The notes under the pieces are model-generated. The model was not told the DNA's origin. It saw nothing but the letters and a program-made list of their open reading frames with translations, and ran no database searches. Shown here in pieces: positions 1 to 12,660 of a DNA stretch of 64,000 nt; the first letter of the stretch is position 1, and each line of letters begins with the position of its first letter. The position numbers and the translations under genes are program-made. This DNA comes from Coprousia sp963931435 (GTDB lineage: Bacteria; Actinomycetota; Coriobacteriia; Coriobacteriales; Coriobacteriaceae). The stretch is from the NCBI GenBank assembly GCA_963931435.1, contig OZ007012.1, forward strand, positions 1,240,001 through 1,304,000. Reading direction: 5' to 3'.

Positions 1-844
1 AGCACTCGGCCGCTTCGACCACATGGCGCGCGAGGACGGCGGTGGTCACGGCGCCCACGCCGCCGGGAACGGGCGTGATGGCGGCGACGAGGGGCTCCAC
101 CTCATCGAAGGAGACGTCGCCGACGAGCCGGCCGGCGGCGGCATCCCAGTTGACGCCCACGTCGATCACCACCTGGCCGGGACGCGCGCACGCAGCTCCC
201 ACGGTGCCCGCGTGCCCGGCGGCGACCACCAAGACGTCGGCGCGGGCGCACTCCGCGGCGAGGTCGCGCGTGCGCGTGTGGCACACCGTGACCGTGGCGT
301 CGCGGGCCGTGAGCAGACTGGCGACGGGCCGCCCGATCACGAGCGAGCGCCCCACCACCGTGACGCGCGCGCCGGAGAGCTCGACGCCCGCCGCGTCGAT
401 GAGCGCGAGCGCCGCCTCGGCCGTGCAGGGGGCGAAGCCCGCCCCGCCGCCGGCGAACACCCCGGCGAGCGAGACCGGCGTGATCCCGTCCACGTCCTTC
501 GCCGGATCGAGGGCGGCGGCGACCGCGTCGCCGTCGAGCCCGGCCGGGAGCGGACGGAAGACGAGGCACCCGTGCAGGGCGGGATCGGCGTTGACCGCCT
601 CGATCGCAGCCATGAGGTCGGCCTGCGAGGCGTCCTCGGGCAGGACGATCTTGCGCAGCGCGATGCCGACCTTGGCGGCGCGCCTCTCGATCCCCCGCTC
701 GTAGGAGAGGTCGTCCTCGCGCGCGCCGGCGCGCACCACGGCGAGCGCGGGCTGGACGCCGCGCTCCAGGAGCGCGACGACGCGGGTACGCAGATCCTCG
801 GTGATGGCGGCCGCCACGGGGGCGCCGCGCAGAAGCTCGGCCAC
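1..844 (-). CDS. folD: FolD-type methylenetetrahydrofolate dehydrogenase, cyclohydrolase site degenerate (3' end cut by window)
   Basis: The reading frame opens with GTG at 844, behind a GAGGAG ribosome-binding site, and runs to base 1 without a stop. The visible 281 residues are nearly the full family length (about 285-300). Family landmarks are KDVDGI (about 116-121), VVGRSLVIGRP in the NAD(P)-binding half, and the C-terminal ITPVPGGVG. It should oxidise 5,10-methylene-THF to methenyl-THF. Two residues needed for the cyclohydrolase step in bifunctional FolD are absent. The lysine four residues after the conserved Tyr (here Y48) is Ile52, and the active-site Gln of the VQLPLP motif is Phe96 (LVFRPLP). 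The Asp of KDVDG (D119) is kept. The gene lies 11 bases after fchA, whose product can do the missing step, so I infer a dehydrogenase-only enzyme. Confidence 0.88.
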   Translation of the reverse strand, partial: MAELLRGAPVAAAITEDLRTRVVALLERGVQPALAVVRAGAREDDLSYERGIERRAAKVGIALRKIVLPEDASQADLMAAIEAVNADPALHGCLVFRPLPAGLDGDAVAAALDPAKDVDGITPVSLAGVFAGGGAGFAPCTAEAALALIDAAGVELSGARVTVVGRSLVIGRPVASLLTARDATVTVCHTRTRDLAAECARADVLVVAAGHAGTVGAACARPGQVVIDVGVNWDAAAGRLVGDVSFDEVEPLVAAITPVPGGVGAVTTAVLARHVVEAAEC

Positions 845-855
845 GTGATCCTCCT

Positions 856-1488
856 CTATGCGTCCTCGCGGATCTCCTCGGCGATGCGCGCGGCGAGCTC
901 GTCGGCGCGCGGGATGTAGGTGGCGAGCAGCCGGTCCGCCTCCGCCTCGAGCTCGCGCGCCACCGGATCGCCCGCGAGCGAGGTGGTGTTGACGAGTACC
1001 GTGAGGTGCGCGGCGCGCAGCGCCCCCGCCGCGAGCGCCGCCCCGCAGCCGACGTCCGAGCGCATCAGGCGGCTGCCCTTGGCGCCCATCTCCTCCAAGA
1101 GGTCGAGCGCGCGGGCGCAGGAGCGCATGATGTCGATGGGGACCGCGCAGGCGCCGTGCAGGGCGCTCTCGAGCACCTCGGTGCGCGAGGGGTCGTCGGC
1201 CGGGATCTTGTAGGCGTGCGCGAGGGGCTCGAACGCATGCGCGTCGGCCTCCACGAGCGCCAAAAGGTCGCCGCGCAGCCCCTCGGCCTCGGCGAGGAGG
1301 CGCCGCATGTCGTCCTCGACCTCCGCGTAGCGTGCCTTGCCCTGCGTGAAGTTGCCCGCCATGGAGCACAGCGCCACCGCGAGCGCGCCCGCGAGCGCCG
1401 CCGCCCCGCCGCCGCCCGGCGCCGGCACCTTGGCCGCCAGCTCGCGCGCGAACGCGGTGCAGCTCAAATCCGTCAGAACCTCAGCCAT
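856..1488 (-). CDS. fchA: Cyclodeaminase/cyclohydrolase family protein (methenyltetrahydrofolate cyclohydrolase)
   Basis: This 210-residue, all-helical protein belongs to the formiminotransferase-cyclodeaminase family, recognised by the N-terminal glycine-rich stretch VPAPGGGGAAALAGALA (about 21-37) and the following SMAGNFTQGK. Family members hydrolyse methenyl-THF to 10-formyl-THF or release ammonia from formimino-THF. The gene is the second of a minus-strand operon: fhs lies 167 bases upstream and folD 11 bases downstream. The neighbouring FolD has lost its own cyclohydrolase residues, so this protein is the likely cyclohydrolase of the cell's one-carbon pathway. A formimino-THF cyclodeaminase role is also possible, since this genome region degrades purines and formiminoglycine is a purine-fermentation intermediate in some anaerobes. 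Confidence 0.88.
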   Translation of the reverse strand: MAEVLTDLSCTAFARELAAKVPAPGGGGAAALAGALAVALCSMAGNFTQGKARYAEVEDDMRRLLAEAEGLRGDLLALVEADAHAFEPLAHAYKIPADDPSRTEVLESALHGACAVPIDIMRSCARALDLLEEMGAKGSRLMRSDVGCGAALAAGALRAAHLTVLVNTTSLAGDPVARELEAEADRLLATYIPRADELAARIAEEIREDA

Positions 1489-1510
1489 GCGATCCTCTCA
1501 ACGTCCCTTC

Positions 1511-1618
1511 GACCCCCCCATCGGGGTCCTCTGCCCTGAGTGGGAGGCGCCTTGCCCCGGCCGCGTCCTCGGGCGCTGCGCGCCCTGCGGATTGCGTCCG
1601 GAACAAGGTGCCTCCCAC
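1511..1618 (-). repeat. Nested inverted repeats between fhs and fchA
   Basis: A 15-base arm at 1540-1554 (GTGGGAGGCGCCTTG) pairs with 1604-1618 with one mismatch. Inside it lies a perfect smaller hairpin, GGGCGC-TGC-GCGCCC, at 1571-1585. A third hairpin (GACCCC/GGGGTC, 1511-1528) lies just ahead of the fchA ribosome-binding site. The block fills the fhs-fchA gap and could act as an attenuator or processing site in the operon mRNA. It could also be a dispersed intergenic repeat. No U-tract follows it. Confidence 0.5.
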
Positions 1619-1655
1619 CCCGTCGCGCCGTCCTTGGACGACCGTTGGAAAGCTG

Positions 1656-3329
1656 TTAGAACAGCCCCACGATCGTGCCGTCCTCCAACACGTCGATCTT
1701 CTCCGCCGCGGGCACCTTGGGCAGGCCCGGCATCGTCATGATGTCGCCGGTGAGCGCCACGACGAACCCGGCGCCGGCCGAGACCTTGAGGTTGCGCACG
1801 GTGATGCGGAAGTGCTCCGGCGCGCCGAGCAGGTGCTGGTCGTCGGTGAAGGAGTACTGGGTCTTGGCGACGCACACGGGCAGGTTGCCGAAGCCGTTCT
1901 CATGCAGCTGCTTGAGCTGCTTTCTCGCGCCGGGCGTGTAGTCGACGCCGTCGGCGTGGTAGATCTTGGTGGCGATGGCCTCGAGCGCGTCCTCAATCGC
2001 GGAGCCCGTCTCATAGGAGAAGTGGAACTCGTGCGGCTCCTCGCACAGGCGCATGACCTCCTGGGCGAGCGCCTCGCCGCCGGCGCCGCCCTTTGCCCAC
2101 ACCTCGGACAGCGCCACGTTGACGCCGAGCTCGCGGCACTTCTCCTCCACGAGCGCGAGCTCCGAAGCGGTGTCGGTGGGGAACGCGTTGATGGCGACCA
2201 CCACGGGCAGGCCGTAGACGTCGCGGATGTTGGAAACGTGGCGCAGAAGGTTCGGGAGCCCCGCCTCAAGTGCTTCGAGGTTCTCGTTCGTGAGCTCGGC
2301 CTTGGGCACGCCGCCGTTGTACTTGAGGGCGCGCACCGTGGCCACCACCACGACGGCGTCCGGATCGAGCCCGGCCATGCGGCACTTGATGTCGAGGAAC
2401 TTCTCGGCGCCCAGGTCCGCGCCGAACCCGGCCTCGGTCACCACGTACTCGCCCAGCTTGAGGGCGGTCTCGGCGGCTTGGACGGAGTTGCAGCCGTGCG
2501 CGATGTTGGCGAAGGGTCCGCCGTGGACGAAGGCCGGGGTGTGCTCGAGCGTCTGCACGAGGTTGGGCTTGATGGCGTCCTTGAGCAGCGCCGCCATGGC
2601 GCCCTCGGCGTGCAGGTCGCTCGCCGTGACGGGTGCGCCGGCATAGGTGTAGGCAACGACCATGCGCCCGAGGCGGCGCTTCAGGTCCATGAGGTCGGAG
2701 GCCAGGCAGAAGGCGGCCATGACCTCTGAGGCGACGGTGATGTCGAACCCGTCCTCGCGGGGCACCCCCTGCATCTTGCCGCCCAGGCCGTCCACGATGT
2801 GGCGGAGCTGGCGGTCGTTCATGTCGACGGCGCGCTTCCACACGATCTGCTTGGGGTCGATCCCGAGGGGGTTGCCCTGCTGGATGTGGTTGTCGAGCAT
2901 CGCGGCGAGCAGGTTGTTGGCCGCGCCGATGGCGTGGAAGTCGCCCGTGAAGTGCAGGTTGATGTCCTCCATGGGCACCACCTGGGCGTAGCCGCCGCCC
3001 GCGGCACCGCCCTTGATGCCGAAGACCGGCCCCAGCGACGGCTCGCGCAGGGCCAGCACCGCCTTCTTGCCGAGGCGGCTGAGCGCATCTGCCAGGCCGA
3101 CCGAGGTGGTGGTCTTGCCCTCGCCCGCCGGCGTGGGGTTGATGGCGGTCACGAGCACGAGCTTGGCGCGACGCGGCATGTCCCTGAGCGCGTGGATATC
3201 GACCTTGGCCTTGTAGCGGCCGTAATGCTCCAGCTGGTCCTCGGCGAGGCCCACCCGGGCCGCCACCTCGGAGATGGGCAGCATCTCCGCCTCCTGCGCG
3301 ATCTCGATGTCCGACTTGTAGTCCGCCAT
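1656..3329 (-). CDS. fhs: Formate--tetrahydrofolate ligase
   Basis: Fhs joins formate to THF using ATP, giving 10-formyl-THF; in purine-fermenting anaerobes it can run backwards to make ATP. From the ATG at 3329 the protein is 557 residues, the usual length. The frame extends 68 codons further upstream, but only this ATG has a good ribosome-binding site (GAGGGGAG) and the family's normal N-terminus (MADYKSDIEIAQ). The ATP-binding loop TPAGEGKTT is at 66-74, and the family signature EPSLGPVFGIKGGAAGGGY follows. It is the first gene of the fhs-fchA-folD operon. Confidence 0.97.
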   Translation of the reverse strand: MADYKSDIEIAQEAEMLPISEVAARVGLAEDQLEHYGRYKAKVDIHALRDMPRRAKLVLVTAINPTPAGEGKTTTSVGLADALSRLGKKAVLALREPSLGPVFGIKGGAAGGGYAQVVPMEDINLHFTGDFHAIGAANNLLAAMLDNHIQQGNPLGIDPKQIVWKRAVDMNDRQLRHIVDGLGGKMQGVPREDGFDITVASEVMAAFCLASDLMDLKRRLGRMVVAYTYAGAPVTASDLHAEGAMAALLKDAIKPNLVQTLEHTPAFVHGGPFANIAHGCNSVQAAETALKLGEYVVTEAGFGADLGAEKFLDIKCRMAGLDPDAVVVVATVRALKYNGGVPKAELTNENLEALEAGLPNLLRHVSNIRDVYGLPVVVAINAFPTDTASELALVEEKCRELGVNVALSEVWAKGGAGGEALAQEVMRLCEEPHEFHFSYETGSAIEDALEAIATKIYHADGVDYTPGARKQLKQLHENGFGNLPVCVAKTQYSFTDDQHLLGAPEHFRITVRNLKVSAGAGFVVALTGDIMTMPGLPKVPAAEKIDVLEDGTIVGLF

Positions 3330-3664
3330 GCCGCACTCCCCTCTTCTCGCGCCGCCCGCATCGCAGGCGGCCTTGCAAAGCAGGGTTCCAGCATAGCCCA
3401 TCCGGGGCGCCGCGCGCACCGCGTCCGCCAAACGGCGGCGGCGGTTACGCAAACGACACGGCACGCGGACGCGGGCAGGCGGCGTGGGCGCGGCGTTTCG
3501 GGAACGCCCGGTTTCCATGCGGAGCCAGCCCACCGCGCGCGAGGAGAGCCCGGCGGCGCGGGGCCGTCAGGCTCTCTATCAGAGGGGGCTTCGGATGCGC
3601 GCCGGGATGCCCACGCACTCCCTGATGGCGGGCGGGTTCATCCCGGGGCGCGAAGCGCGGCGCC
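3330..3664. other. Intergenic region upstream of fhs
   Basis: This stretch of 335 bases lies between the fhs start and the end of the sulfatase remnant. It must hold the fhs promoter, but I see no convincing -35/-10 pair. A GAGAGCC/GGCTCTC inverted repeat (about 3543-3578) without a U-tract is the only structure noted. Open frames crossing it on both strands look like high-GC shadows. Confidence 0.4.
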
Positions 3665-4459
3665 TCAGCGCTTGTCGAAGCGCGGGGGCACGTAGTCGGC
3701 AGTCTCCATGTAGAAGCGCAGCAGACGGGTGCGGAGCTCGGCGAGCGCCTCCGCGTAGGCTGGGTCGTCGATGAGGTTCACCGTCTCCATCGGATCGGTC
3801 GCCAGGTCGTAGAGCTGGTCGCCCTCGTAGAGGCGCATGGTGTACTTGAGCGAGCCCATGCGCACCATGGCTGCCTTGGTATGGGCAGGCCCCTCCTCGT
3901 GCTGGGCGGAGATGCGGGGCCAGTAGGCCGACTCGGGGCCGTGCTCGGGCTCCATGGCCTGCCACTCGCCGTGGATGCGGCCGCCCTCGCTGAACACCGC
4001 GTCATCCGGGGTCGCGCCGCCGGCGACGGCGTCCATGAGCGAGTGCCCGAACTGCACGTAGCCCAGATCCACACCGGCGATCTCGGCCACCGTGGCCGGC
4101 AGGTCGATGAGGCCGACCGCACCGGGACGCACGCCCGGCTCGACCGCGAACCGCGCCGCGGGCTTCACCACGAGCGGCACCCGCGTGAGCGGATCCTCGA
4201 AGGTGTTCTGGCACTTCTCGGCGATGCCGTAGTCGCCGGTGAAGTCGCCGTGGTCGCTGAACGCGAAGATGCTCGTGTCGTCATAGAGGCCGCGCTCGCG
4301 GAGCTTGTCCACCACGAGGCCGAGCATGTGGTCCCAGCGCGCGGTCATGCCCAGGTACACGGCGCGCATCTCGTCGTATTGCGCCTCACCCCAGTCCCGC
4401 ATGCCCTGGCGCTCGCGAATCGTGGTCAAGATGCTCGCCTTGCCGGAAAGCGTCTCCAC
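3665..4459 (-). pseudogene. Sulfatase remnant (C-terminal half only)
   Basis: The readable 264 residues match the second half of alkaline-phosphatase-fold sulfatases: AFSDHGDFTGDYGIAEKCQN, then LTRVPLVVKP, and a C-terminal LYDLATDPMETVNL. Full-length enzymes have about 450-500 residues, with the formylglycine motif C-x-P-S-R and metal ligands near the N-terminus. None of that is present. In the same frame upstream the sequence still reads RPDVETLSGK. Sulfatase-like text (AEPFHLHPPAPVH) appears in a different frame at about 4500-4545, overlapping the 3' end of the next gene. This suggests a 5' deletion plus a frameshift. The nominal start is GTG at 4459. The fragment cannot be an active sulfatase. 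Confidence 0.75.
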
Positions 4460-4540
4460 ATCCGGACGGCGCGGCCAGGGGCCTCGCGGTCGATGAGCCC
4501 GCGGACATGAACGGGCGCGGGCGGGTGCAGGTGGAACGGC

Positions 4541-5608
4541 TCAGCGGGGTTCCGCGGTGCGCACCGCGGCGAGGGCCGCGTCGCTGTCGCGCGCCTCGCC
4601 CGCCTCCATCGCATCCACGACGGCGCCGGCAAGCGGCCAGTAGCGCTTGCCGAAGGGATCGTGCCCCTCCAGCCATACGAGCTCGCTGTCGGCGATGAAG
4701 CGCGCATGCTCGATCGCCGAGGGCAGCTCGCGTGCGTAGCGGCGCATCCATGCGGCGAGGAGGTCCCATTCGCGCGCGCAGGCGGCGGCGAGGGCGTCTT
4801 CGAAGGGGCGTTCGGCGAGCTCGTCTGCGGCGAATCCGGGATCGCGCGCGGCGATGTCGCGGGCGAGCGCGTCGATGAGCCGTCGTTCGGCTTCCTCGAC
4901 CGCGCGGGCGCTCTCCTCACGGGGCCCGTCGAAGGGCTCGGCGAGCTCGCGTTCGCGATCGGTGGCCTCGGCGGTGAGGCGCTCGATCTCCTTGGCGCGC
5001 CGTGAGGTGCGCGCCTCGACCTCGCCGCGCAGGCGCTCGAGGTGCTCGGCGGCGCGCCGGTGCTGGGCGCGCGCTCGGATGCGGCGGATGAAGCGACGGA
5101 TGATGCCGTCCTCGGTGGCCACGGCGTCCTCGGAGGCGGAGGCGACCTTGGCCTCCAGCTCGGCGACCGAGCGGGTATCCTCATCGTTGGCCTTGGTATA
5201 GGCATCCACCGCGTCGAGCGCCTTGCGGCGCGCATCATCGTCCTCGATGGCGGCGCGGCGCTGAGCCTCGATGGCGCGGAGCTTCAGGCGCTTCTCTTCG
5301 AGATCTCCGCGCAGGGCGGCGATCCCCTCCCAGGCGCGCCAGTCGGCATCGACGAACCACCAGCCCCAGACGGGCTCGGGCTCGCGGGCGGGACGGCTCG
5401 CGGCGGCCGCGTCGATCGCGCGCCTCACGATATCGATCTGGTACAGGGGATGCTCGGGCTCATCGGTGGGAAAGCCCGCGCGCGCCGTCTCGTCCAGCGC
5501 GTCCACATCCACGGGGACATCCCGCAGCAGGTGCTCCAAGCGCTCGGTCTGCGCCCGATACGCCTCCCAGTGCCCCAGGAACTCGCGCATCTCATCCAGG
5601 TTCGCCAT
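4541..5608 (-). CDS. Hypothetical helical/coiled-coil protein
   Basis: I do not recognise this family. The protein has 355 residues from the ATG at 5608, chosen because GGGGGA sits five bases before it; an in-frame ATG at 5620 has no ribosome-binding site. It is strongly charged, rich in Ala, Glu and Arg. A long region predicted by eye to be helical and coiled-coil (about residues 95-260) is flanked by a Trp-rich segment (PVWGWWFVDADWRAW) and a C-terminal part with WLEGHDPFGKRYWPL. There is no signal peptide or membrane segment. Its 3' end abuts the sulfatase remnant, so its last codons may come from a deletion junction. A cytoplasmic structural or regulatory role is possible but unsupported. 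Confidence 0.65.
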   Translation of the reverse strand: MANLDEMREFLGHWEAYRAQTERLEHLLRDVPVDVDALDETARAGFPTDEPEHPLYQIDIVRRAIDAAAASRPAREPEPVWGWWFVDADWRAWEGIAALRGDLEEKRLKLRAIEAQRRAAIEDDDARRKALDAVDAYTKANDEDTRSVAELEAKVASASEDAVATEDGIIRRFIRRIRARAQHRRAAEHLERLRGEVEARTSRRAKEIERLTAEATDRERELAEPFDGPREESARAVEEAERRLIDALARDIAARDPGFAADELAERPFEDALAAACAREWDLLAAWMRRYARELPSAIEHARFIADSELVWLEGHDPFGKRYWPLAGAVVDAMEAGEARDSDAALAAVRTAEPR

Positions 5609-5712
5609 GGTGTCCCCCATCGCAGGTCGGCGTCGAAAGGTTCAGTCGTGGTGTTCAGCCGCCCCTCCATACTAACCCGCGCGGTGGTCCCGTCAACAGA
5701 TCGACAAGCAAA

Positions 5713-5778
5713 CGACAAGCCGATTTCTGCCGGAAACGACCCGCGAAGGACAGCGGTTTGGCAGAAAACGGCTTGTCG
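5713..5778. repeat. 19-bp inverted repeat
   Basis: The left arm 5713-5731 (CGACAAGCCGATTTCTGCC) and right arm 5760-5778 match as reverse complements at 18 of 19 positions, around a 28-base centre. A further copy of CGACAAGC at 5702-5709 precedes the left arm. It lies between two minus-strand genes and has no U-tract. It looks more like a dispersed palindromic element or protein-binding site than a terminator. Confidence 0.5.
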
Positions 5779-5817
5779 ATCCTCGGACTAGCCGATCATC
5801 GACGCGGAATACGAAAG

Positions 5818-5843
5818 CGCCGCCGGGAGCTGACCCGGCGGCG
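5818..5843 (-). terminator. Probable valS terminator
   Basis: A perfect 10-bp stem (CGCCGCCGGG/CCCGGCGGCG) closes a six-base loop. On the minus strand it is followed by CTTTCGTATT, a weak U-tract. It lies 95 bases past the valS stop. Confidence 0.5.
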
Positions 5844-5937
5844 ACGCATCCGCCAAGAAGGAGGGGTTTGCCATGGAGGACGGTTCAAATGACAGGGTGC
5901 GCGGCATGTGCCATTTGCACCCATCCCCGATGACACG

Positions 5938-8685
<2,748 letters not shown>

Positions 8686-8765
8686 GGGATACCGTCCTTT
8701 CGGCTGCATATAGTCGATAAGGATAGCACAGCGCCGACGCGTCCACCGCGTGCGCTGCCGCAACA

Positions 8766-8802
8766 GAAAGCGACCCTGCGGGCGCTGCGCCTGCAGGGTC
8801 GC
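8766..8802 (-). terminator. Terminator downstream of clpX
   Basis: A perfect 10-bp stem (GCGACCCTGC/GCAGGGTCGC, arms ending at 8770 and 8802) is followed on the minus strand by TTTCTG. It separates clpX from valS. Confidence 0.7.
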
Positions 8803-8836
8803 CGAACTCGTGCGAAACCGTCCTTCGCGTCGCGCC

Positions 8837-10251
<1,415 letters not shown>

Positions 10252-10252
<1 letters not shown>

Positions 10253-10875
10253 TATTCGGAGCCTTTCGCAGCGTCGGAACGGGTCTGGATGATGCGGTCC
10301 ACCAGACCGTAGTCGAGCGCCTCGGCGGCGCGCAGGTAGTGGTCGCGCTCGGTGTCGCGCGCCACCTTCTCGATCGGCTGGCCCGTCGCATCGGCGAGGA
10401 TGCGGTTGAGGTTGTTGCGAGTCTCCTTGATCTCCTGGGCCACGATCTCGATCTCGGTCTGCTGGCCCTGGGCGCCACCGCTCGGCTGGTGAATCATCAC
10501 CATCGAGTTGGGCAGGCAGAAGCGCTTGCCGCGGGCGCCGTTGGCGAGCAGCACCGCCGCCATGGAGGCGGCCATGCCCACGCAGATGGTGGAGACGTCG
10601 GGCTTGATGAAGTTCATGGTGTCGAGGATCGCCAGACCCGAGTAGACCTCGCCGCCGGGCGAGTTGATGTAGAGCGAGATGTCCTTCTCGGCGTCCTGGC
10701 TCTCGAGATGCAGCAGCTGCGCGATCACGAGGTTGGCCGTGACGGAGTTGATCTCCTCACCCAGAAAGACGATGCGGTCGTTGAGCAGGCGCGAATAGAT
10801 GTCGTAGCTGCGCTCGCCGCGAGGGGTCTGCTCGATGACGTAGGGCACGAGCGCGCTCTGGATATGCGAAACCAT
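10252..10875 (-). CDS. clpP: ATP-dependent Clp protease proteolytic subunit ClpP
   Basis: ClpP is the serine peptidase barrel of the Clp machine. The 207 residues hold the catalytic Ser104 in GMAASMAAVLL and His129 in MVMIHQPSGG. The N-terminal sequence (VPYVIEQTPRGERSYDIYSR) has no long propeptide. It sits 144 bases after tig and is coupled to clpX by a one-base stop/start overlap. AAGGAGCAAGGG precedes the start. I see no CIRCE element in the upstream gap. Confidence 0.97.
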
Positions 10876-11019
10876 CCCTTGCTCCTTTCTTGGATGCTTC
10901 TTTACGCACCGCGCGGTGCCCGGCCCCCTGAGAGCCGCGCACCGCGCCGCGTTACTCGTATTGCCGGTGCAACCATACCCCGTAACCGGAGGCGGTACAC
11001 ACCCGGGGACTCCCGTCCG

Positions 11020-12312
11020 CTACGCCTCGTCGCCCTTGGCGGTCTCGTCCACCTCGGTGACCTTGGCGTTCTCGACCAGCCAGTCGCACGCCTTGGAGCG
11101 GCGGATGGAATCGCGGATGGCGGGCATGCGGCCCTCGGCGGCGAACTGCGCCTTGGAGGCCTCGACGTCCTCGACGCCGGCGCGCTTGAACTCGTTGTCC
11201 ACGTCCTCGTCGGTGACCTCGATCTTGAGCTCGCGGGCGAGCGCGTCGAGCGAGAGCGACTCGCGGGCGACGTCATCGGCCTGGCGGTGCAGGTCGGCGA
11301 TGAACTGGTCGGCGGAGAGGCCGTTGGCCTGCAGCCAGGCGTCGAGGCTCATGCCGCGCGCGGAGAGGTTGGAGAGGAAGTTCTGGCCCAGCTCCTGGAA
11401 GACGGACTGCTCGTAGTCGGCGTCCATCTCCTCGAGGTCGAGGCGCTCGGCGAGCTTGGCGACGGCGCGGTTCTCCTTGAGCTGCGGCAGGCGCGAGGTC
11501 TTGTCGGCGGCAAGCTCCTCCTTGACGGCGTCGCGCATGGCGGCGATGTCGTCGAACCCGAAGGAGGTCTTCACGAACTCATCGGTGAGCTCGGGGAGCT
11601 TGCGGGCCTTGATGCCGTTGACGGTGACCTCGACGGCGGCCTCCTCGGCGCCCTCGACCTCGGGGGTCCAGGAGATCTCCTTGGTCTCGCCGATCTTCAT
11701 GCCCATGAGGCCCTCGTCGAACGCGGCGGGCAGGCCGCCGGAGCCCATGGCGATCATGCGCGAGTCGGCGGCGAGCGCCTCGGCGTTCTTGATGTTCTTG
11801 ATGCTCGCGGTCACGAAGTCGGTGCCCTCGACGCCGCGATCCTCGACGTCCTCGAACGTGGCGTGGTAGCCGCGCAGCATCTCGACCTGAGCGTCGATCT
11901 CGGACTCGGTGACCTCCGAGGGGGGCATCTCGATCTCGACGGGATCATAGGAGCTGAGCGGGGCGGCCGGGCGCAGGGTGAACTCGACGTTGTAGGTGTA
12001 GTCCTCGTGGTCCTTGACGAGGTCGATGTCCTTGTACTCGCCGTCCTTCACCGGGACGATGTCGAGCTCGTTCAGGACGGCCGGCTCGTTGGCGCCGATG
12101 ATGTCGTTGGTGGCCTGCGCGAGGGTGGCCTCCTTGCCCAGCATGTTGTCGATGACCGGGCGCGGCGCGTGACCGGAACGGAAACCCGGGAAGCGGTACT
12201 TCTTGGCGGCTTCCTTGTACGCCGCGCGGATGGCGGCGTCCACGTCGGCGGCGGGGATGGTGACGGTAGCGGTGAGCTTGGAATCCTTCACCTCAGACTG
12301 AGCGATGTTCAA
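11020..12312 (-). CDS. tig: Trigger factor
   Basis: Trigger factor is the ribosome-bound chaperone that meets nascent chains at the exit tunnel. The 430-residue protein has the ribosome-binding signature GFRSGHAPR (about 43-51), a central FKBP-like prolyl isomerase domain (about 150-235) and a long helical C-terminal domain. Order on the minus strand is tRNA-Leu, tig, clpP, clpX. Tig-clpP spacing is 144 bases and contains the self-complementary GCACCGCGCGGTGC, so the genes may be co-transcribed or separately promoted. Confidence 0.95.
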   Translation of the reverse strand: MNIAQSEVKDSKLTATVTIPAADVDAAIRAAYKEAAKKYRFPGFRSGHAPRPVIDNMLGKEATLAQATNDIIGANEPAVLNELDIVPVKDGEYKDIDLVKDHEDYTYNVEFTLRPAAPLSSYDPVEIEMPPSEVTESEIDAQVEMLRGYHATFEDVEDRGVEGTDFVTASIKNIKNAEALAADSRMIAMGSGGLPAAFDEGLMGMKIGETKEISWTPEVEGAEEAAVEVTVNGIKARKLPELTDEFVKTSFGFDDIAAMRDAVKEELAADKTSRLPQLKENRAVAKLAERLDLEEMDADYEQSVFQELGQNFLSNLSARGMSLDAWLQANGLSADQFIADLHRQADDVARESLSLDALARELKIEVTDEDVDNEFKRAGVEDVEASKAQFAAEGRMPAIRDSIRRSKACDWLVENAKVTEVDETAKGDEA

Positions 12313-12416
12313 CGTTCCTCCTCTATGCGCCAGCTGCTCCCTGGGTGCTGGCTACCCCTTGTTGACGACCGTTGCCGGGCGGGAACGACCGGCGCGTGCG
12401 CGCCCCATGAGGACCA

Positions 12417-12500
<84 letters not shown>

Positions 12501-12611
12501 GCAGAGACGCACAGCTCAAGCATGATAGCAGATAATGCGGCGCGCGTGCAGGGGACGGGCGGGGGCGCGGGGGCGCCCGAGCGTCCAACCACACGAAGGG
12601 CGCACATCTGC

Positions 12612-12656
12612 GCCCCGCCGCCCGCCGCGCCGGGTGCGGACGGCGGGCGGCGGGGC
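12612..12656 (-). terminator. Very strong GC hairpin after the molybdenum hydroxylase operon
   Basis: Two perfect 16-base arms (12612-12627 and 12641-12656, GCCCCGCCGCCCGCCG) enclose a 13-base loop, four bases past the stop of the hydroxylase large subunit. No U-tract follows, so it would be an unusual terminator or a 3'-end stabilising stem. Confidence 0.5.
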
Positions 12657-12660
12657 GGGG

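Larger units (their letters stand above)
5609..5937. other. Intergenic region with inverted repeats and a possible short ORF
   Basis: The 329 bases hold three structures: a long inverted repeat (5713-5778), a GC hairpin (5818-5843), and an imperfect hairpin right after the valS stop (5886-5917, CAAATGACA/TGCCATTTG). On the plus strand an ATG at 5873 sits eight bases after AAGGAGG. It opens a 22-codon frame (MEDGSNDRVRGMCHLHPSPM, then TR) that ends at 5941, overlapping the valS stop. No family resemblance is seen, so I leave it as a candidate only. Confidence 0.4.

Noticed and set aside
10876..11019. CIRCE or ClgR operator before clpP
   Set aside because: Only a GC palindrome (GCACCGCGCGGTGC) is present; neither consensus fits.
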